Below are positions 9,747 to 20,836 of a stretch of 64,000 bases of DNA, piece by piece; position 1 is the stretch's first letter, and each line of letters starts with the position of its first letter. The notes beneath the pieces are model-generated. The model worked only from the letters and a program-made list of their open reading frames with translations, was not told where the DNA came from and made no database searches. The translations under genes and the position numbers were made by a program. Origin of the DNA: Schizochytrium sp. TIO01 (Eukaryota > Sar > Bigyra > Thraustochytrida > Thraustochytriidae); assembly GCA_004764695.1 (NCBI GenBank), contig SMSO01000032.1:580501-644500 (forward strand), read 5' to 3'.

Positions 9747-10815
9747 TCACAAGACGATGCAGTTTTTGTCCTTTTTAGGCTTAGAGGTCTGCGTAAGAAT
9801 GACGCATCGGATGGCCTCATCGAAAACAGCCTTAAGACCAGCCTGGGTCAAAGCGGAGCACCTGTATATAAAAAAAAGTTTTGTCATCGATCACATTTAC
9901 CACCGAAGAGGTGTTAGTCTTTCTGGCCTCTCTAATCAGGAACTAAAAAAGTTTTGATGTTCAAAGCAAATCAACAGCGCTACAGTTTATTCGCCCGCAA
10001 TTCAAGTAGGGATATGTGCGTTTGTTTATACGCCATTATACTGTACTTCTCACGAAAACATATTAGCAAAAAAAGAACTTACTCAAGGTACTTGTATGCA
10101 CCAATCTCCTTAGCCAATTGGTAGCCCTGGTCGTCACGGATCGGTGCCTGGCCCATGGACTTAAGCCTGTTGATGGTATCAGGGTCATCACGCAAGTCAA
10201 GCTTTGTGCCAACGAGGATAAATGGAACGTTGGTAGCGTGGTGTGCAATCTCAGGTCGCCACTTGGTCTTGACGTTCTCAAAAGACGATGGACTGATGAT
10301 GGAAAAGCAAATAAGGAAGACATCCGTCTGCGGGTAGCTGAGCGGCCGCAAGCGATCGTAATCCTCCTGACCAGCAGTATCCCAAAGTCCCAAGTTAATG
10401 GGCTTACCGTCAACCATAACGTTTGCACTGTAGTTATCGAACACTGTCGGGATGTACTCGCCAGGGAAGGCATTGGTGGTGTATGAGATGAGAAGGCACG
10501 TCTTACCGACGGCACCGTCACTGTGTTGTTGTAAGGTTTTGCATAGTCAACCATATTTAAAAAAAAAAATTGATAGCAGCCTCGATGTTAGTATCTGATT
10601 GCTGACAGGAACTGCTTGTTCCTGTAGGAAAACTTTTCGATCCTTCCTATCGTGTGGACTATGCTTTTTGATGAGTGCTTCCAAACGCTGCTCTAAAGAT
10701 TGCAACAGTCAAAGGAAGATAGCCTAAGAAGAAGAGTGTAGTCGCAAAGCTACAACAATATTTCCGATGAGAATGATTAAACTTACCCTACGACGACACA
10801 CTTGATATTCTGCAT
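9747..10815 (-). CDS. RAC: Rac-type Rho-family small GTPase (three exons)
   Basis: Joining exons 10815-10787, 10520-10083 and 9861-9747 gives a 193-residue protein. Both introns (266 and 221 nt) have GTAAGT donors and CAG acceptors. The 29-nt first exon encodes MQNIKCVVV plus two bases of Gly10. Visible: P-loop GDGAVGKT (10-17), switch I with Thr35 ([13 protein letters not shown]), DTAGQED (57-63, Gln61 present), TKLD (115-118), the Rho insert helix (about 122-136), CSAL (157-160), a basic stretch KPKKDK and a terminal CIVL box ending in Leu, typical of geranylgeranylation. Length and landmarks equal human RAC1 (192), so it should be an active, membrane-anchored switch for actin and polarity signalling. 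Rac versus Cdc42 is decided by the near-identity of switch regions to Rac. Confidence 0.95.
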
Positions 10816-13051
10816 GGTGTCCTTGAGCTGTTACAGAGGTTTGCCGAGGGTGTCAAGCAAAGCCTAGCTATTATCCAAAATTTGCTGTGTATTTTTCACC
10901 CAAATGAGTCATGAAAATGCGCACATATAACACGGTTGTGCTCTTCGTTAGACATTCCAATCTATACTCTTTCAAAATAGCAACTCAGGCTTGACTGAAT
11001 TAAGCAAGAGGGCGTGTATGCTCTCCTGGTTATTTTGCAGTCACAAAACTGTACAGGCCATCCTCTCCCCGCCTCCATCTATCTGCAGATTCTCTGTGTC
11101 TGTGCCAAGGCAGCTCTTAACTAAGTCGAGCAACAGGGTCCGTGCTTTGAGCGTGCCTGGAAATACAAATGCAATCTTCAAGAGGTTGAAACAACCATAA
11201 CAGCATCCTTACGTACGCCTTTTATATGAGAAGGCTAAATGTGAGGAAGACACGCAAGCTCAGGTCTTTTCCAAGCGCTCACAGATTTACCCAACACAGC
11301 AAGCCATCACAAGAACTTCTCTCCTCAATCTCAATCTCAACTCACGCACCCTTCCTCTTGCGGGCTATTTCCGTATTGCTCTACTAGCTAGTTTCTCTTG
11401 CTCAGGACCTTCCTTGTCCAAACACGGGTGTGCCTCGCTCGTGATCGTAGTCAGTTGCTAGCTAGCTTTGATGGGCCTATCTCTATGCTGTATGCACTAT
11501 GTATACTGCAAACAAAAAGAGAGTGTGAGAGAGGGCGCGCACACCTCCCTCGGTTGTGCTCACAAACCAAGCCAGCCAGCCAGCTCAGCTACTCTTCCAG
11601 CACATAGGCAAATCATCTACAACTGGTAAGCAGCCAACTACAAAACGAAAAGGACATCGCGAGCCATCTCACAAAAAGCAAGTATGCAAGCAAGTAATTG
11701 AAAGAAACCAGGCCTACTCACTCGTGGCGCCAACAACAGCAGCAGCAGCATTGCACGAAATTACACAAATACGCGACTGCGTTGCATGAAAATCGTTCAC
11801 CCACTCTTCGGCATTCTGCCTCCACGCCTCCGAAACGAGGCCAGCTCCAGGTGTTCGGTGCCTCCTTGTTCAATCATCAGCGCTAGCTCAGAGAGAAGTG
11901 CGCCGAAGATAACCAAAGTAAACAAAGGAACAGAGACAGACAATCAGAGCAAGTGGAGAACGAGGCAAAGAGAACGGGTCCAAAAGAACGGCCGCCGAGT
12001 GAGAAGAGAGGATATAGAGGAAATAACAGGGGCAGAGTCAAGAGAGACGTGCAGATTGAGATGAGATCGATGCGCAATGGCAAGCTGTCCGAGATCACGG
12101 CGCAGGCGAAGAGAAGTTATTCTTCTTCTCCTCTCCTTTGCCTCGACTTTGAAGCGAGTTCTGCCAGAGAATTTGCAAGAAGGTGAGACACGGTGCATAA
12201 GGAGCAGCGACAGAAAGACGAAGAAACAGGGGAAAGAAGGCGGCCATGGCGGCGGTCATGCCTGCCGTCACGAGGCCGCCAGAGCTTGGAGCGACCAAGA
12301 CGACAGCGAGGCACGAAGTACCGGTGGTGCGCTGGTCGCAGCTACCGTGGAGGCACCACCGCCGCTCCTCCTCAACATCGTCACGAAACGTACGTGGGAA
12401 ACGGGGCCCGATAGAGACTGCTTTGCTGCCAGACTCTGTTTGTTTGTTCGCCCTTTTTCATTCAATTATTTTCATTCAATTATTTTCAATTTATTATTTC
12501 CTAATTTTTAACTTCGAAACCCCTCTCAACTCCAAAACTCTCCCTAAAACTGTTTCCATCGAGTATAGTTTGATAGCCCTGTCTACCATTACCCATAGAT
12601 GTTCTCTGGCAGACCATCCCAGTGTATGTGAGGAGGATAGTTCTAGTGTGCTGAGAGGGCGAGACAAGAAAAACAGGTGTGAATCGGGGGTGTTTTATAC
12701 TGTTATCGTGGTGCTAGGCCTCTCACATACCGATTAGCCTATACCAAATCTCCAGCAAGGAGAGAATAATCTTTCTATTCTGCTTGTCGCTGCTTGCTTT
12801 ATCTGTGTCATTCATATCCACGTCTTAGCACGATCCATGCCTCCAAGTGCGAGCGAGCCAGAATACCCAAGGATACACCCGCCTGCACTATCCGACGGGG
12901 CTTTTCCTGACAAATTCTCGCAGCTTCCTCGGTCTCTGGATCAGTCAAAGCAGCAACTAAATAAATAAATAAATAAATAAATAGCAAAACAAACAAAGCA
13001 GAGAAGAACAAGAGGTGTCTTTTGCTCTCTTCGTATAATCGACAGTACGTA

Positions 13052-13086
<35 letters not shown>

Positions 13087-13560
13087 TTCGACTGCCCTCT
13101 TGACCTTAAGAACTCTTAGGGGGTACCTACCTATCAAGAAATAAAAATTCATCGCGAAAAGAGGTTGGTTAGTCAATTTTGTTGCCCCTTTTCCATCAAG
13201 GATTAAGTACATTTTTATTTATTTATTAATTCTAGGGAGATGAAGTGTGTGTGTTTCATTGCGCGCAGAGAGAGAGAAAAAGAGAGAGAGAGAGCCTCAG
13301 GGATAGATAGACAGATAGATAGATAAATGCATAGACCCACTGATCCACGATCTTTCCTGCTCGCGAAGTCTTCACTGCCGCCGAGGCCGCGCCGCTCTGT
13401 CTATCTTGGCATGCTCTTCCAGAGATGCTCCAGGAATCCATTGTGATGGCTAGCCGCGATTGGGGCGAGAAATGGAGAGTGAACCTCACGCCATGGCTTG
13501 AGAACCACGCCAGATCGGGTGCAGGACCAAGTTTCTTCTCCCTGTGACGACCCGCCTTCT
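10816..13560. other. Spacer upstream of Rac, microsatellite-rich
   Basis: Promoter side of the Rac gene followed by low-complexity DNA. Named contents: a CTAG cluster (11456-11468), a purine-rich GC-elevated patch (11.9-12.4 kb) with overlapping short open frames in several phases, TAAA repeats (12958-12983), TTTC repeats (13050-13086), AG repeats (13264-13296) and GATA repeats (13306-13327). The ATG at 12246 (context GGCC-ATG-G) opens a 163-codon frame that runs into low-complexity T-rich sequence; I do not regard it as a gene. Confidence 0.6.
12955..13086. repeat. TAAA and TTTC tetranucleotide microsatellites
   Basis: A run of about six TAAA units near 12958-12983 and a run of about nine CTTT units at 13050-13086, separated by unique sequence. 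Confidence 0.9.
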
Positions 13561-14488
13561 TCTCTTATTAGGCACTCGAATAATGAGTGCTATGCCCCTT
13601 TTTCTGTTCGAATGACCGTCTCCCTTTAGTTATAAGTGATAGATGTTATAGTGCTGGACAATGTTCTATCCGACTTCAAGTTGTACATTTTCAATCAACT
13701 TTAAATAGAGTACATACATCGGATGTGGCACAGTCTTAATTGTTAACTATGATATCATTCTTCTCTTTTTTTTTTGTTCAAAGCGTTTTCAACAATTTAT
13801 TTTAATATAAAAACCCTTCTCCTCTTTCTTTCTCAATCAGCTTATTTCTTTCTAAAATTTATTATTCTAAAAAAAAATGAAAATAAAACATTCAATTTAC
13901 TTTAAGGGAGAAAGGGCAGTTTTCGCCTATTATCGTTCAATCAAACTCCCTCACACCCCTTTTTCCCTCCCTCGGACATGCCAAGTTCTCACCCTCTCAC
14001 TCTTTTCCAGTGTATCTCCTCCTTCCTGTCCTCTCTGTGAGAGCCTTTTACTTTCTCTTACCGGCCGACCCGCTCTCTGGCCGCCTCTGGCTTTCCGCAG
14101 CTACGCATTTCGCTAAGCCTGCCTATGATCCCAGAGGACCTTGGCCGGCGCCCCTTTCCTTTCGCCTAATATTACAATACGCGCCTCTGAGAGAAAAGAG
14201 AACTCCTCAGAGTTAGTTCTGCTTCTCGCAGTCCCAGGAGGCTCGCTCTCTCTGCTTGTTTGTTTGCTTGTTTGCTTGTTTCTTTGTCTCTTTCTTCGTT
14301 TATCGGTCTGTTTATTTGCCTGCCCGCTTGTTTATTTATATGCCTGCCTGGCTTTCTGGCCCCTTTCTTCGTGCGCCTGTCTCCTAGCGGAAAGGAGAAG
14401 AAAAAGAAAGGAGTTTAGATGAGAACGAACAGGCAGGCATTCAAGAGGGCACAAGTTCCTGGATGGTGCCACACGAGGGGGGCAAAGC

Positions 14489-14518
14489 ACAGCAGAGCAG
14501 AGCAGAGCAGAGCAGAGA
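14489..14518. repeat. (AGCAG)n pentanucleotide tract
   Basis: About five to six units of AGCAG/GAGCA in tandem. The same pentamer family recurs near 52745-52766 and, as TGCTC/TGCAC, at 31143-31180. Confidence 0.85.
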
Positions 14519-14578
14519 AGAAGAGAGCAATCACTCGGGCAGGTAGGCGAATCAAATCAGCCTAAACCAACTCAGATC

Positions 14579-14690
14579 AAATGAAATGAAATGAAATGAA
14601 ACGAAATGAAATGAAATGAAATGAAATGAAATGAAATGAAATGAAATGAAATGAAATGAAATGAAGTGAAGTGAAGTGAAGTGAAGTGAA
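14579..14690. repeat. (ATGAA)17-(GTGAA)5 pentanucleotide array
   Basis: Twenty-two contiguous 5-nt units (14581-14690). The first about 17 are ATGAA with one ACGAA variant; the last five are GTGAA. The block of identical variant units at one end shows that a point mutation was itself amplified, i.e. local slippage rather than uniform homogenisation. Confidence 0.95.
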
Positions 14691-15600
14691 TCAAACCTAA
14701 TCTTTTCTTGTCGCACCAGACTAAGTCGGGGCGGCTTGCAGGAAGTGCGAAATAGAACCTTAAACTGCGACAGCATATATGGCAGATAGCCAGCCGTTGG
14801 TCGAATTCCACTGCCACGAGGAGTCTCCTCGAGCTTTGCGAGTTTCCATCATCTGTAAATTAGATTGAGATCGCCATTCTATCATGATTCACTCTTTCAA
14901 AAGAAGGTTTTTTTGTTTTTTTTTTCTCACCCATGACCTGGCTATGGCGGTCGTAGGAGTGCTTACTACCCAGATAGTGAGCGGAGGTATCTTTACACCC
15001 TGTCCTCTCCGCCGCTATCGTTTCCTCGCCCCAAGCAGACTCCTTCCACTGGGTAACGGCCCCTCTCACCCCACTGGGTAATTTGGCGGAACTGTCAAAG
15101 GAGGCTCCGGCGCGCCATTGAATTTACAGAGGCAGAGGGGAGCGGCACTGCTGTGAGGAGGTTCTGTACTTTGCGCAGCGCAAACTCGAATCTCCTCACA
15201 GCCTTGGTGCAACAAGAACGAGGTTTCACCATGCAACACAGGCGACGTCGAGAGGAAGTGGAGACCCCAGAGACACACAGAGGGAGCTGTGGGGAAACCC
15301 CACTTCAACCACCCCCAGATGATGTGCCACCTCCTGTCGACGGGACTGTGGCTCCATCTATTTCGTAGAAGACCCCCCTCACCTCGCCGTGCTCCGCTCC
15401 AGGCGGACTACTGTGGACTAGCCAGGTCTTACCCCGTGCCCTAGGTAGGACCTAGCTAGCTACCTTGCTAGCTAGCTAGAACTTGCGCCTTGGACCCTTA
15501 GAGCGCTTTAAGCGAGGATATCCTAGGAAGGGTTCTCTTTTCTGTCCCGGGACCTCTTGCGATGATCCACTAGTCAGCAGCTACGTATCTGGCTAGAAGT

Positions 15601-18600
15601 TGACTCCAAGATTTGAATCGAAGTGGGAAAGAGCGTCGTCGAGAGATCGCTCAAAAGAGCGAATCATCGAGACCTCCGACCAATTTAGAATGGACTAGAG
15701 AAGAGGCCACGAAGTTTGCAGATGGATTGATCGATACATTGATTGATTGCCGTCTGCCATTGCTGCTGAAAGTGCCTGTTTTCTGGAGGCGTGCTCATGG
15801 TCGAGCACACCTGGGTACTTGAACTTTGGCCATTTTACGAGTCCAGGAAGTCGGCGTGGTCAACAACGTGAGCTGCGTCAACACGAGGAGGAGGCATACT
15901 GGAATGGAGATCATCCGCACCGTATGTATCTGCGAGCTGATGTGCGATCTTCAATCTAATGCCCTGATCGACTCCGTGAAACCTTGGGCTGGATCCCAAA
16001 GCTGCTCCGTAGCACCAGCAACTCCGTTCGGGTTCACCGGATCGTTTTAGCAGCCCTCGCGTGACAATTTTGAAAGCGCCTCTCGAGCCTGTGTATCGAC
16101 CTGGCCGACTGCTGTCTGACGGTCACCGTGCTTCGTTTGGCCTGGGAGTTCGAAATGACTGACCACCTCCTGCCACCAGAGGACAGCGAGGGAGCAGTGT
16201 GACGAGGCCCGAACAAGTTCCCTTCACGCGAGATCGTTCGAGTCAAGAGGAAACATCCATCGGGCCTTGGCCCAGACACGTGCGTGGCCTTGTATATGCA
16301 ACCAAGTACCCATTCATCCATTGGGCGGTCATTCGTCCGTGTCCTTCAGGGAGTGAGTGCGTCGTCGAGCTAGAACAAGTCTAGCTGTTTGTATCGGCGA
16401 AGACATCAAGTGTGTGAGATACGAACATCGGCCTGATTGCAGGCATAGTAGTCGCGCGATTGCACAACTCTGTTCAAGGGTGGACCATGCGAGTTGAAAA
16501 TTGATATATTACACTGTGGATACTCCTACTAGGAGTTGATAGGATACTTCCGTTGAGATGCCACAGAAAGAGCAAGAGTCCTCATGTTTCCTTCTACGCG
16601 TCGACGCTTGCTTGCGTTTGGGTGCGGCCAACTTAACCCCTGGGCGATGGGAAGAGCCTTAGATATAAACGACCGTAAACATAGGCATGTGGATCTACGA
16701 TTGGGAAACCAGGCAACAGGGCTTTGTTCCAAAGTTTATGAGGGAACAATTCCAAGTCAGGTGGGCTTGGACCCCTTCCTTACTGCTGTGTATCTTACAC
16801 ATATTTTCTTGTGTAGTATAAGCGTGATGTATAATCTTGGCGCATATGAGTGGTCTTAACTCACCATGCATGAAGTCTCATGAAGACTCATGGAGCCTCA
16901 GAAGGCTCCGTGGCATATTGTTCTTTAAAACTGTTTGGCAGCCGCCAATCAGTCGTACGTTGACAATCTCGGTTTTACAAAAGTGAAGCACTGGTCTACG
17001 ACTTTACTCGTACTTAAATAGAAGAATAGCATAACTCTCGAGCTATCTCGAACTAGCTTCTGTATGAATACAAAATCACGCAAGCTGACATTCACAACAT
17101 GCAAGACAATGGAGATTTCTAGAAGCTGCTGTTCTTCTATTCGCAAATGGAGTGCTTGACGATACACTGAGTTCTTAACACAAAATGCAAGACAATGGAA
17201 GCAATGCGTACATGATGCTTTCTAGCACCCCACTGCTGGTTTGGCAAAGAGCACCGTGTTTGCAAATGAAACCGGCTGTTTGGTAATGTTAGCTTCGTTC
17301 AAAGCATTTTTTATTGATATTTTATAACTTTAAAAAAAGAATATATACAAAGACGAATACAATCTTGCCAAAATAGAATAGTGCATCAAATAGAAGTAGA
17401 TCATAACTTATTATCTCTTTCATGATAGATTGTCGTAAACATAATGGGTGTTTTTTTCTATTCAGCTAAACTTACTATCTTGCCAGCTCTCCTGAACTGT
17501 GAGCTTGAAGACTCAAAGATTCACTCAAGCTGGCGCAGGCAAGGCGATTCTGCTAGAGCATTAGCAAGGGTGGGAGCGGTTCAACACCAATTGTAGCAAC
17601 AAAAGTTGAGCTATATCTCTCACTTTTTTCTTGAGAGTAAATCCTTTCGCAGAGATCGCACAAAGAAGATATGGCACTCTGGCAGGGCGTGTGCAACCTA
17701 ACGGAAGCACAGGGGTACATTAAATGTCAAGAGGCAATCCAGCTAGCTAGCAGCAAGCAAACCATATCTTCCCATTTCTACCTTCGGGATCTGCCTCAGT
17801 AAAGCGTGTGGCCTCAACCGTGGTTTTCCACTCCTCAGATTCAACCCCTCTCACCCTTCAGGTTTTACTCTTCAAGAACCCTCAAGTTCTTCTTCACCCC
17901 GTGGTTACTGCCGTCCCATCAGTCCTTCAGCTCGCAAAACTGCTCATGATATCCAGCTTGCCCTCAAGCGGCCCTCCACTGACTCATCGTCTTCCCTAGC
18001 CCTCAGAGCATGGCTGTCATACTTCTATGGGGAAGCAAGTCTTCAGTGCCTGTCGCTGCTCCCAAAGCCAGCCCTCCGCGAAGCTCTCTGCTGATCTAAA
18101 ACGATCGATTGCAAACCAAATCTTGTTCTTGCAAGAGGGCGGGCCGCGCAAAGATATTTTCTTCCGTCCAAAGCTTTTAATAGTGATCTATGTGTTCACT
18201 AAGCCCGTCTCCCTTCGCTTCGGAACTTGAGGCACGGCACGTAGTAGAGGAGTACGCACTCAATGATAAACAGCGATGGCTATAGAATACCGAAACCGAA
18301 GAAGCCACAGATCTTCTCGAGTTTAGGATCTTCTCGAGTTTAGTTGCGCTGTTGATCTTGATGCTGCGGCTCCACCTGCTCTACATTCTAGAGTATTCCT
18401 CCACCTCTACGGACTATGGAGGTTTTACCGTAAGGGACTGCCTGCCCACTACGGGTCCCAACGCCTCTTTAGAAGAAGGTAGTAATCTGTGCTATTGTTT
18501 TAACTAGATGGGTGCTAAGCGACTGTGCTTTCTTATGAGCTGATTCTGAGATCTTCTTGCTGTAGCAGAGAGAAAGAAAGAGGAAGAAAAACCATAGATC

Positions 18601-18768
18601 AACTTTGGAGAAGAGATTCATTTGTTTCAAAGTAGAGCTCCACAAACCGTGAATAAAATCGTGTTTTGAGAGTTGACGAAGACGGCGTCACTGGTTTTGA
18701 GCTTGTGGGCTTGACCCTGCGTGGATATTTCGGCTAGCTTTGGTGAAGAAGAGTAGCGTGTGGCCGCC
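15601..18768. other. Spacer before the plus-strand gene run
   Basis: Unique sequence of near-average composition with no domain I can recognise. Two ATG-initiated frames look mildly protein-like: 16584-16859 (91 codons) and 18027-18230 (67 codons, with a KRSIANQILFLQEGG segment). They could be exons or chance. A 17-nt direct repeat containing CTCGAG sits at 18310-18343 in the presumed promoter of the next gene. Confidence 0.5.
18310..18343. repeat. Back-to-back 17-nt direct repeat containing CTCGAG
   Basis: Two adjacent copies of GATCTTCTCGAGTTTAG, 430 nt upstream of the ATG at 18769. The repeated palindrome CTCGAG is a plausible regulatory element; function is inferred only from position. 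Confidence 0.6.
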
Positions 18769-20163
18769 ATGGTACTTGTGAGCGTGGGCTCGGAGAGCGG
18801 GACGATTGGGCAAACCAACGTCCAGCGCAACGATCTTGTGGCCGAGGTCAAGGCACGCCTGCTCGAGGAGTGTTTTCCGGCACTCAAAGGCAAATTCGTG
18901 ACTCTTACGCACAATGGCGTTGTGATGGATGACGAGAACAGCATTGGGGATTACGGCGTCCACGATCTCTCGGCAGCGCGTTTCTTCCTGTCCGTACCTC
19001 TTAACCAGCCATATTCAAGTATTGATTACTCCAAGCTCTCTCAGGCGCTCATCAAAGAGGGCCGCAAGAAACCTGCAGCTACCTATTTCCATCCTGGAGA
19101 CGCGTGGGAAGGTCGTTGGACCCATGGAGACGAGTATCTGAAGTACCCGCCTGTTGATGTCAATAACCGCTGGTCTAGCGTTGCTCCAAGCACCTCCAGA
19201 GAGCTCGCTCCGAGTCCGCATCGCGGCGTGCCAAACATGAGAAATGGAGCTCCTCGAGCAATGCCTTCTCGCCCTGCACCTACTTCGAGTACAAATGCTA
19301 TCACAGAGGATTCTGCTCGCAACGGAGATGAGATTGTTGCAAATACATCATCAGCAGCATCCACGCAGAGCCTTTATCGACACATACCTGAGCGCGTAAG
19401 ACGCTACCATGATCAGAACGATCAAAAGCAGCGGCTTCCCAATAGTGACCAGGCTGCCAGAGAGAATCTTTTCCGCAGAGCCCGCCAACACTCGACATCT
19501 TCGGATGAGGCCACCAGTACTGGGGGCTCCCAGCACCCTCAACACCAGACCTCGCAGCACACTAATGGCACTACGAACCGAACAGCCCGACCTGCCCGTG
19601 AAGAAAGGTCTCATCCAGACGTAGGGAGGTCTTTCATGACCAAGTATACGTGCCATGTAGCAGGCTGCGAATACGACCTTATTCACAAGGCGGAGGGCAA
19701 GTGGGCAGGTATGGCAGGCTTTTTCACGTCTAACCTTGAAGCCCATCCTGCTGGTACCCATGCGTGCAGCAGTCGCGTTTCGTTTTTGCCGGATCGTGGA
19801 TGCTGGCTTGAGCGTCAGCGTCTCACTGGTGCTTCCGGAGTATCAACGCACTCGACCTTTTACTATGTACCGCAGGCTGATAAACTCATGCACGTAGACA
19901 CAGACTTGCCCGAGTTAGCCATGGTTGCCGTGATTAGCCTTCGCGAGGTTGACTCACACGTGCTTATTCTTACAGCTACGCACCTTGAGTCTGGACAGAC
20001 TTTACTTACAGAAACTATTACATTTAGCTCTGATTTCTCTTCGCGCGTACGCACAGGCCACCGCTTCGACATCAACGGCCAGCTCAAGGGAAGCTACATC
20101 TCTCGTGAGCGTAAGTTTGTTGACGAGGACTCAGGAGCGATTGAGCCGTACAATTTCGACTAG
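18769..20163 (+). CDS. Unknown protein, ubiquitin-like N-terminus and C-terminal beta domain
   Basis: 464 residues, starting at the ATG at 18769 in a perfect GCCGCC-ATG-G context; an earlier in-frame start is absent. Residues 2-76 read like a ubiquitin-fold domain: an initial VLVSV strand, the helix DLVAEVKARLLEECF, VTLTHNGVVMDDENSIGDYGV and a final RFFLSV strand. Next come a Trp-rich stretch (DAWEGRWTHGDEYLKYPPV, about 111-130), a long disordered Ser/His/Gln-rich linker (135-285), and a C-terminal half (290-464) with CHVAGCEYDLIHKAEGKW and a run of alternating beta strands ending GSYISRERKFVDED. The last part could be a lipocalin-like barrel such as the DUF3598/CpeS type, but that is a guess from strand pattern. 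Not membrane-associated. Function unknown; the N-terminal fold hints at a ubiquitin- or proteasome-related adaptor. Confidence 0.85.
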   Translation: MVLVSVGSESGTIGQTNVQRNDLVAEVKARLLEECFPALKGKFVTLTHNGVVMDDENSIGDYGVHDLSAARFFLSVPLNQPYSSIDYSKLSQALIKEGRKKPAATYFHPGDAWEGRWTHGDEYLKYPPVDVNNRWSSVAPSTSRELAPSPHRGVPNMRNGAPRAMPSRPAPTSSTNAITEDSARNGDEIVANTSSAASTQSLYRHIPERVRRYHDQNDQKQRLPNSDQAARENLFRRARQHSTSSDEATSTGGSQHPQHQTSQHTNGTTNRTARPAREERSHPDVGRSFMTKYTCHVAGCEYDLIHKAEGKWAGMAGFFTSNLEAHPAGTHACSSRVSFLPDRGCWLERQRLTGASGVSTHSTFYYVPQADKLMHVDTDLPELAMVAVISLREVDSHVLILTATHLESGQTLLTETITFSSDFSSRVRTGHRFDINGQLKGSYISRERKFVDEDSGAIEPYNFD

Positions 20164-20836
20164 ATCAGGACCTTTATTTTTCTTTATCCCCTTTTGTTGA
20201 TTTGAGGGGCTCTAATGATACAACAAACATTTTATCTGCACATTAAATTCCTACTACCACACCTTTTAATATCTCCCTTACACTCACATTACTTGCTGAT
20301 GTATATCCTCTTTTTCACAATAAAAAGTGATTTAATCTTTCTTGTGCTGCAACCACATGTACTGTGAGAGTGTTAGTATCTATGTGAAGAAGGACAGAAT
20401 ATCAGATGATTTCCTCGACAAGATCGGGAACCCGAAGTTTATATTTTCGAATTTAACTTCGAAGCGAATCGTAGCAAGTTAAGAGATATTGGTATGTTTC
20501 CCATGGGGGGCGATGTTTTCGCTGTGAGAAGTCTGGTTCAGGCGAAGTAAAGCAAAATGTATGAAAAAAAAGTTTCAAAATTTTAAAAAGCCGATGAAAC
20601 CGAGCTTACCCAGGCTGGCATTCAAATTTGATAATTCGAACATAACCTAAACCCCATACGTGAAGGTTTGCAAACACCACTTTTAACTTGTGCACATAGC
20701 GACAGTGTACACCGGAGCGTATCAAAACGCGAAGGCTTCAAGCGCTGCAGTGAAGGAACGGGAGGATCGAGGTCAGGAGCAACAATTCAAAGTACTTTTT
20801 AAATCTTGGATTTGAAAATTTGCCAACACAATCCAA
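20164..20836. other. Intergenic spacer before SPO11
   Basis: AT-rich 3' flank of the upstream gene and presumed promoter of SPO11. No gene, repeat array or RNA is recognised. Confidence 0.7.

Larger units (their letters stand above)
13561..15600. other. Spacer with pentanucleotide arrays
   Basis: AT-rich patch (13.6-13.9 kb), a T/C-rich patch with TTTG/CTTG units (14.25-14.34 kb), an AGCAG-type pentamer run (14489-14518), the large ATGAA array (14579-14690) and CTAG clusters near 15451-15479. Short open frames, such as the Pro-rich 46-codon frame starting at the ATG at about 15230, are unsupported. Confidence 0.6.

Noticed and set aside
10063-10554. 163-codon frame in another phase of the Rac exon
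   Set aside because: The correct phase encodes a complete Rac domain with introns; this one is a shifted shadow.
12246-12737. ATG in good context opening a 163-codon frame
   Set aside because: Only the first part has coding-like composition; the rest translates T-rich low-complexity DNA and the overlapping phases look equally open.
14579-14690. CRISPR-like regular repeat
   Set aside because: Units are 5 nt with no spacers; it is a simple microsatellite in a eukaryotic genome.
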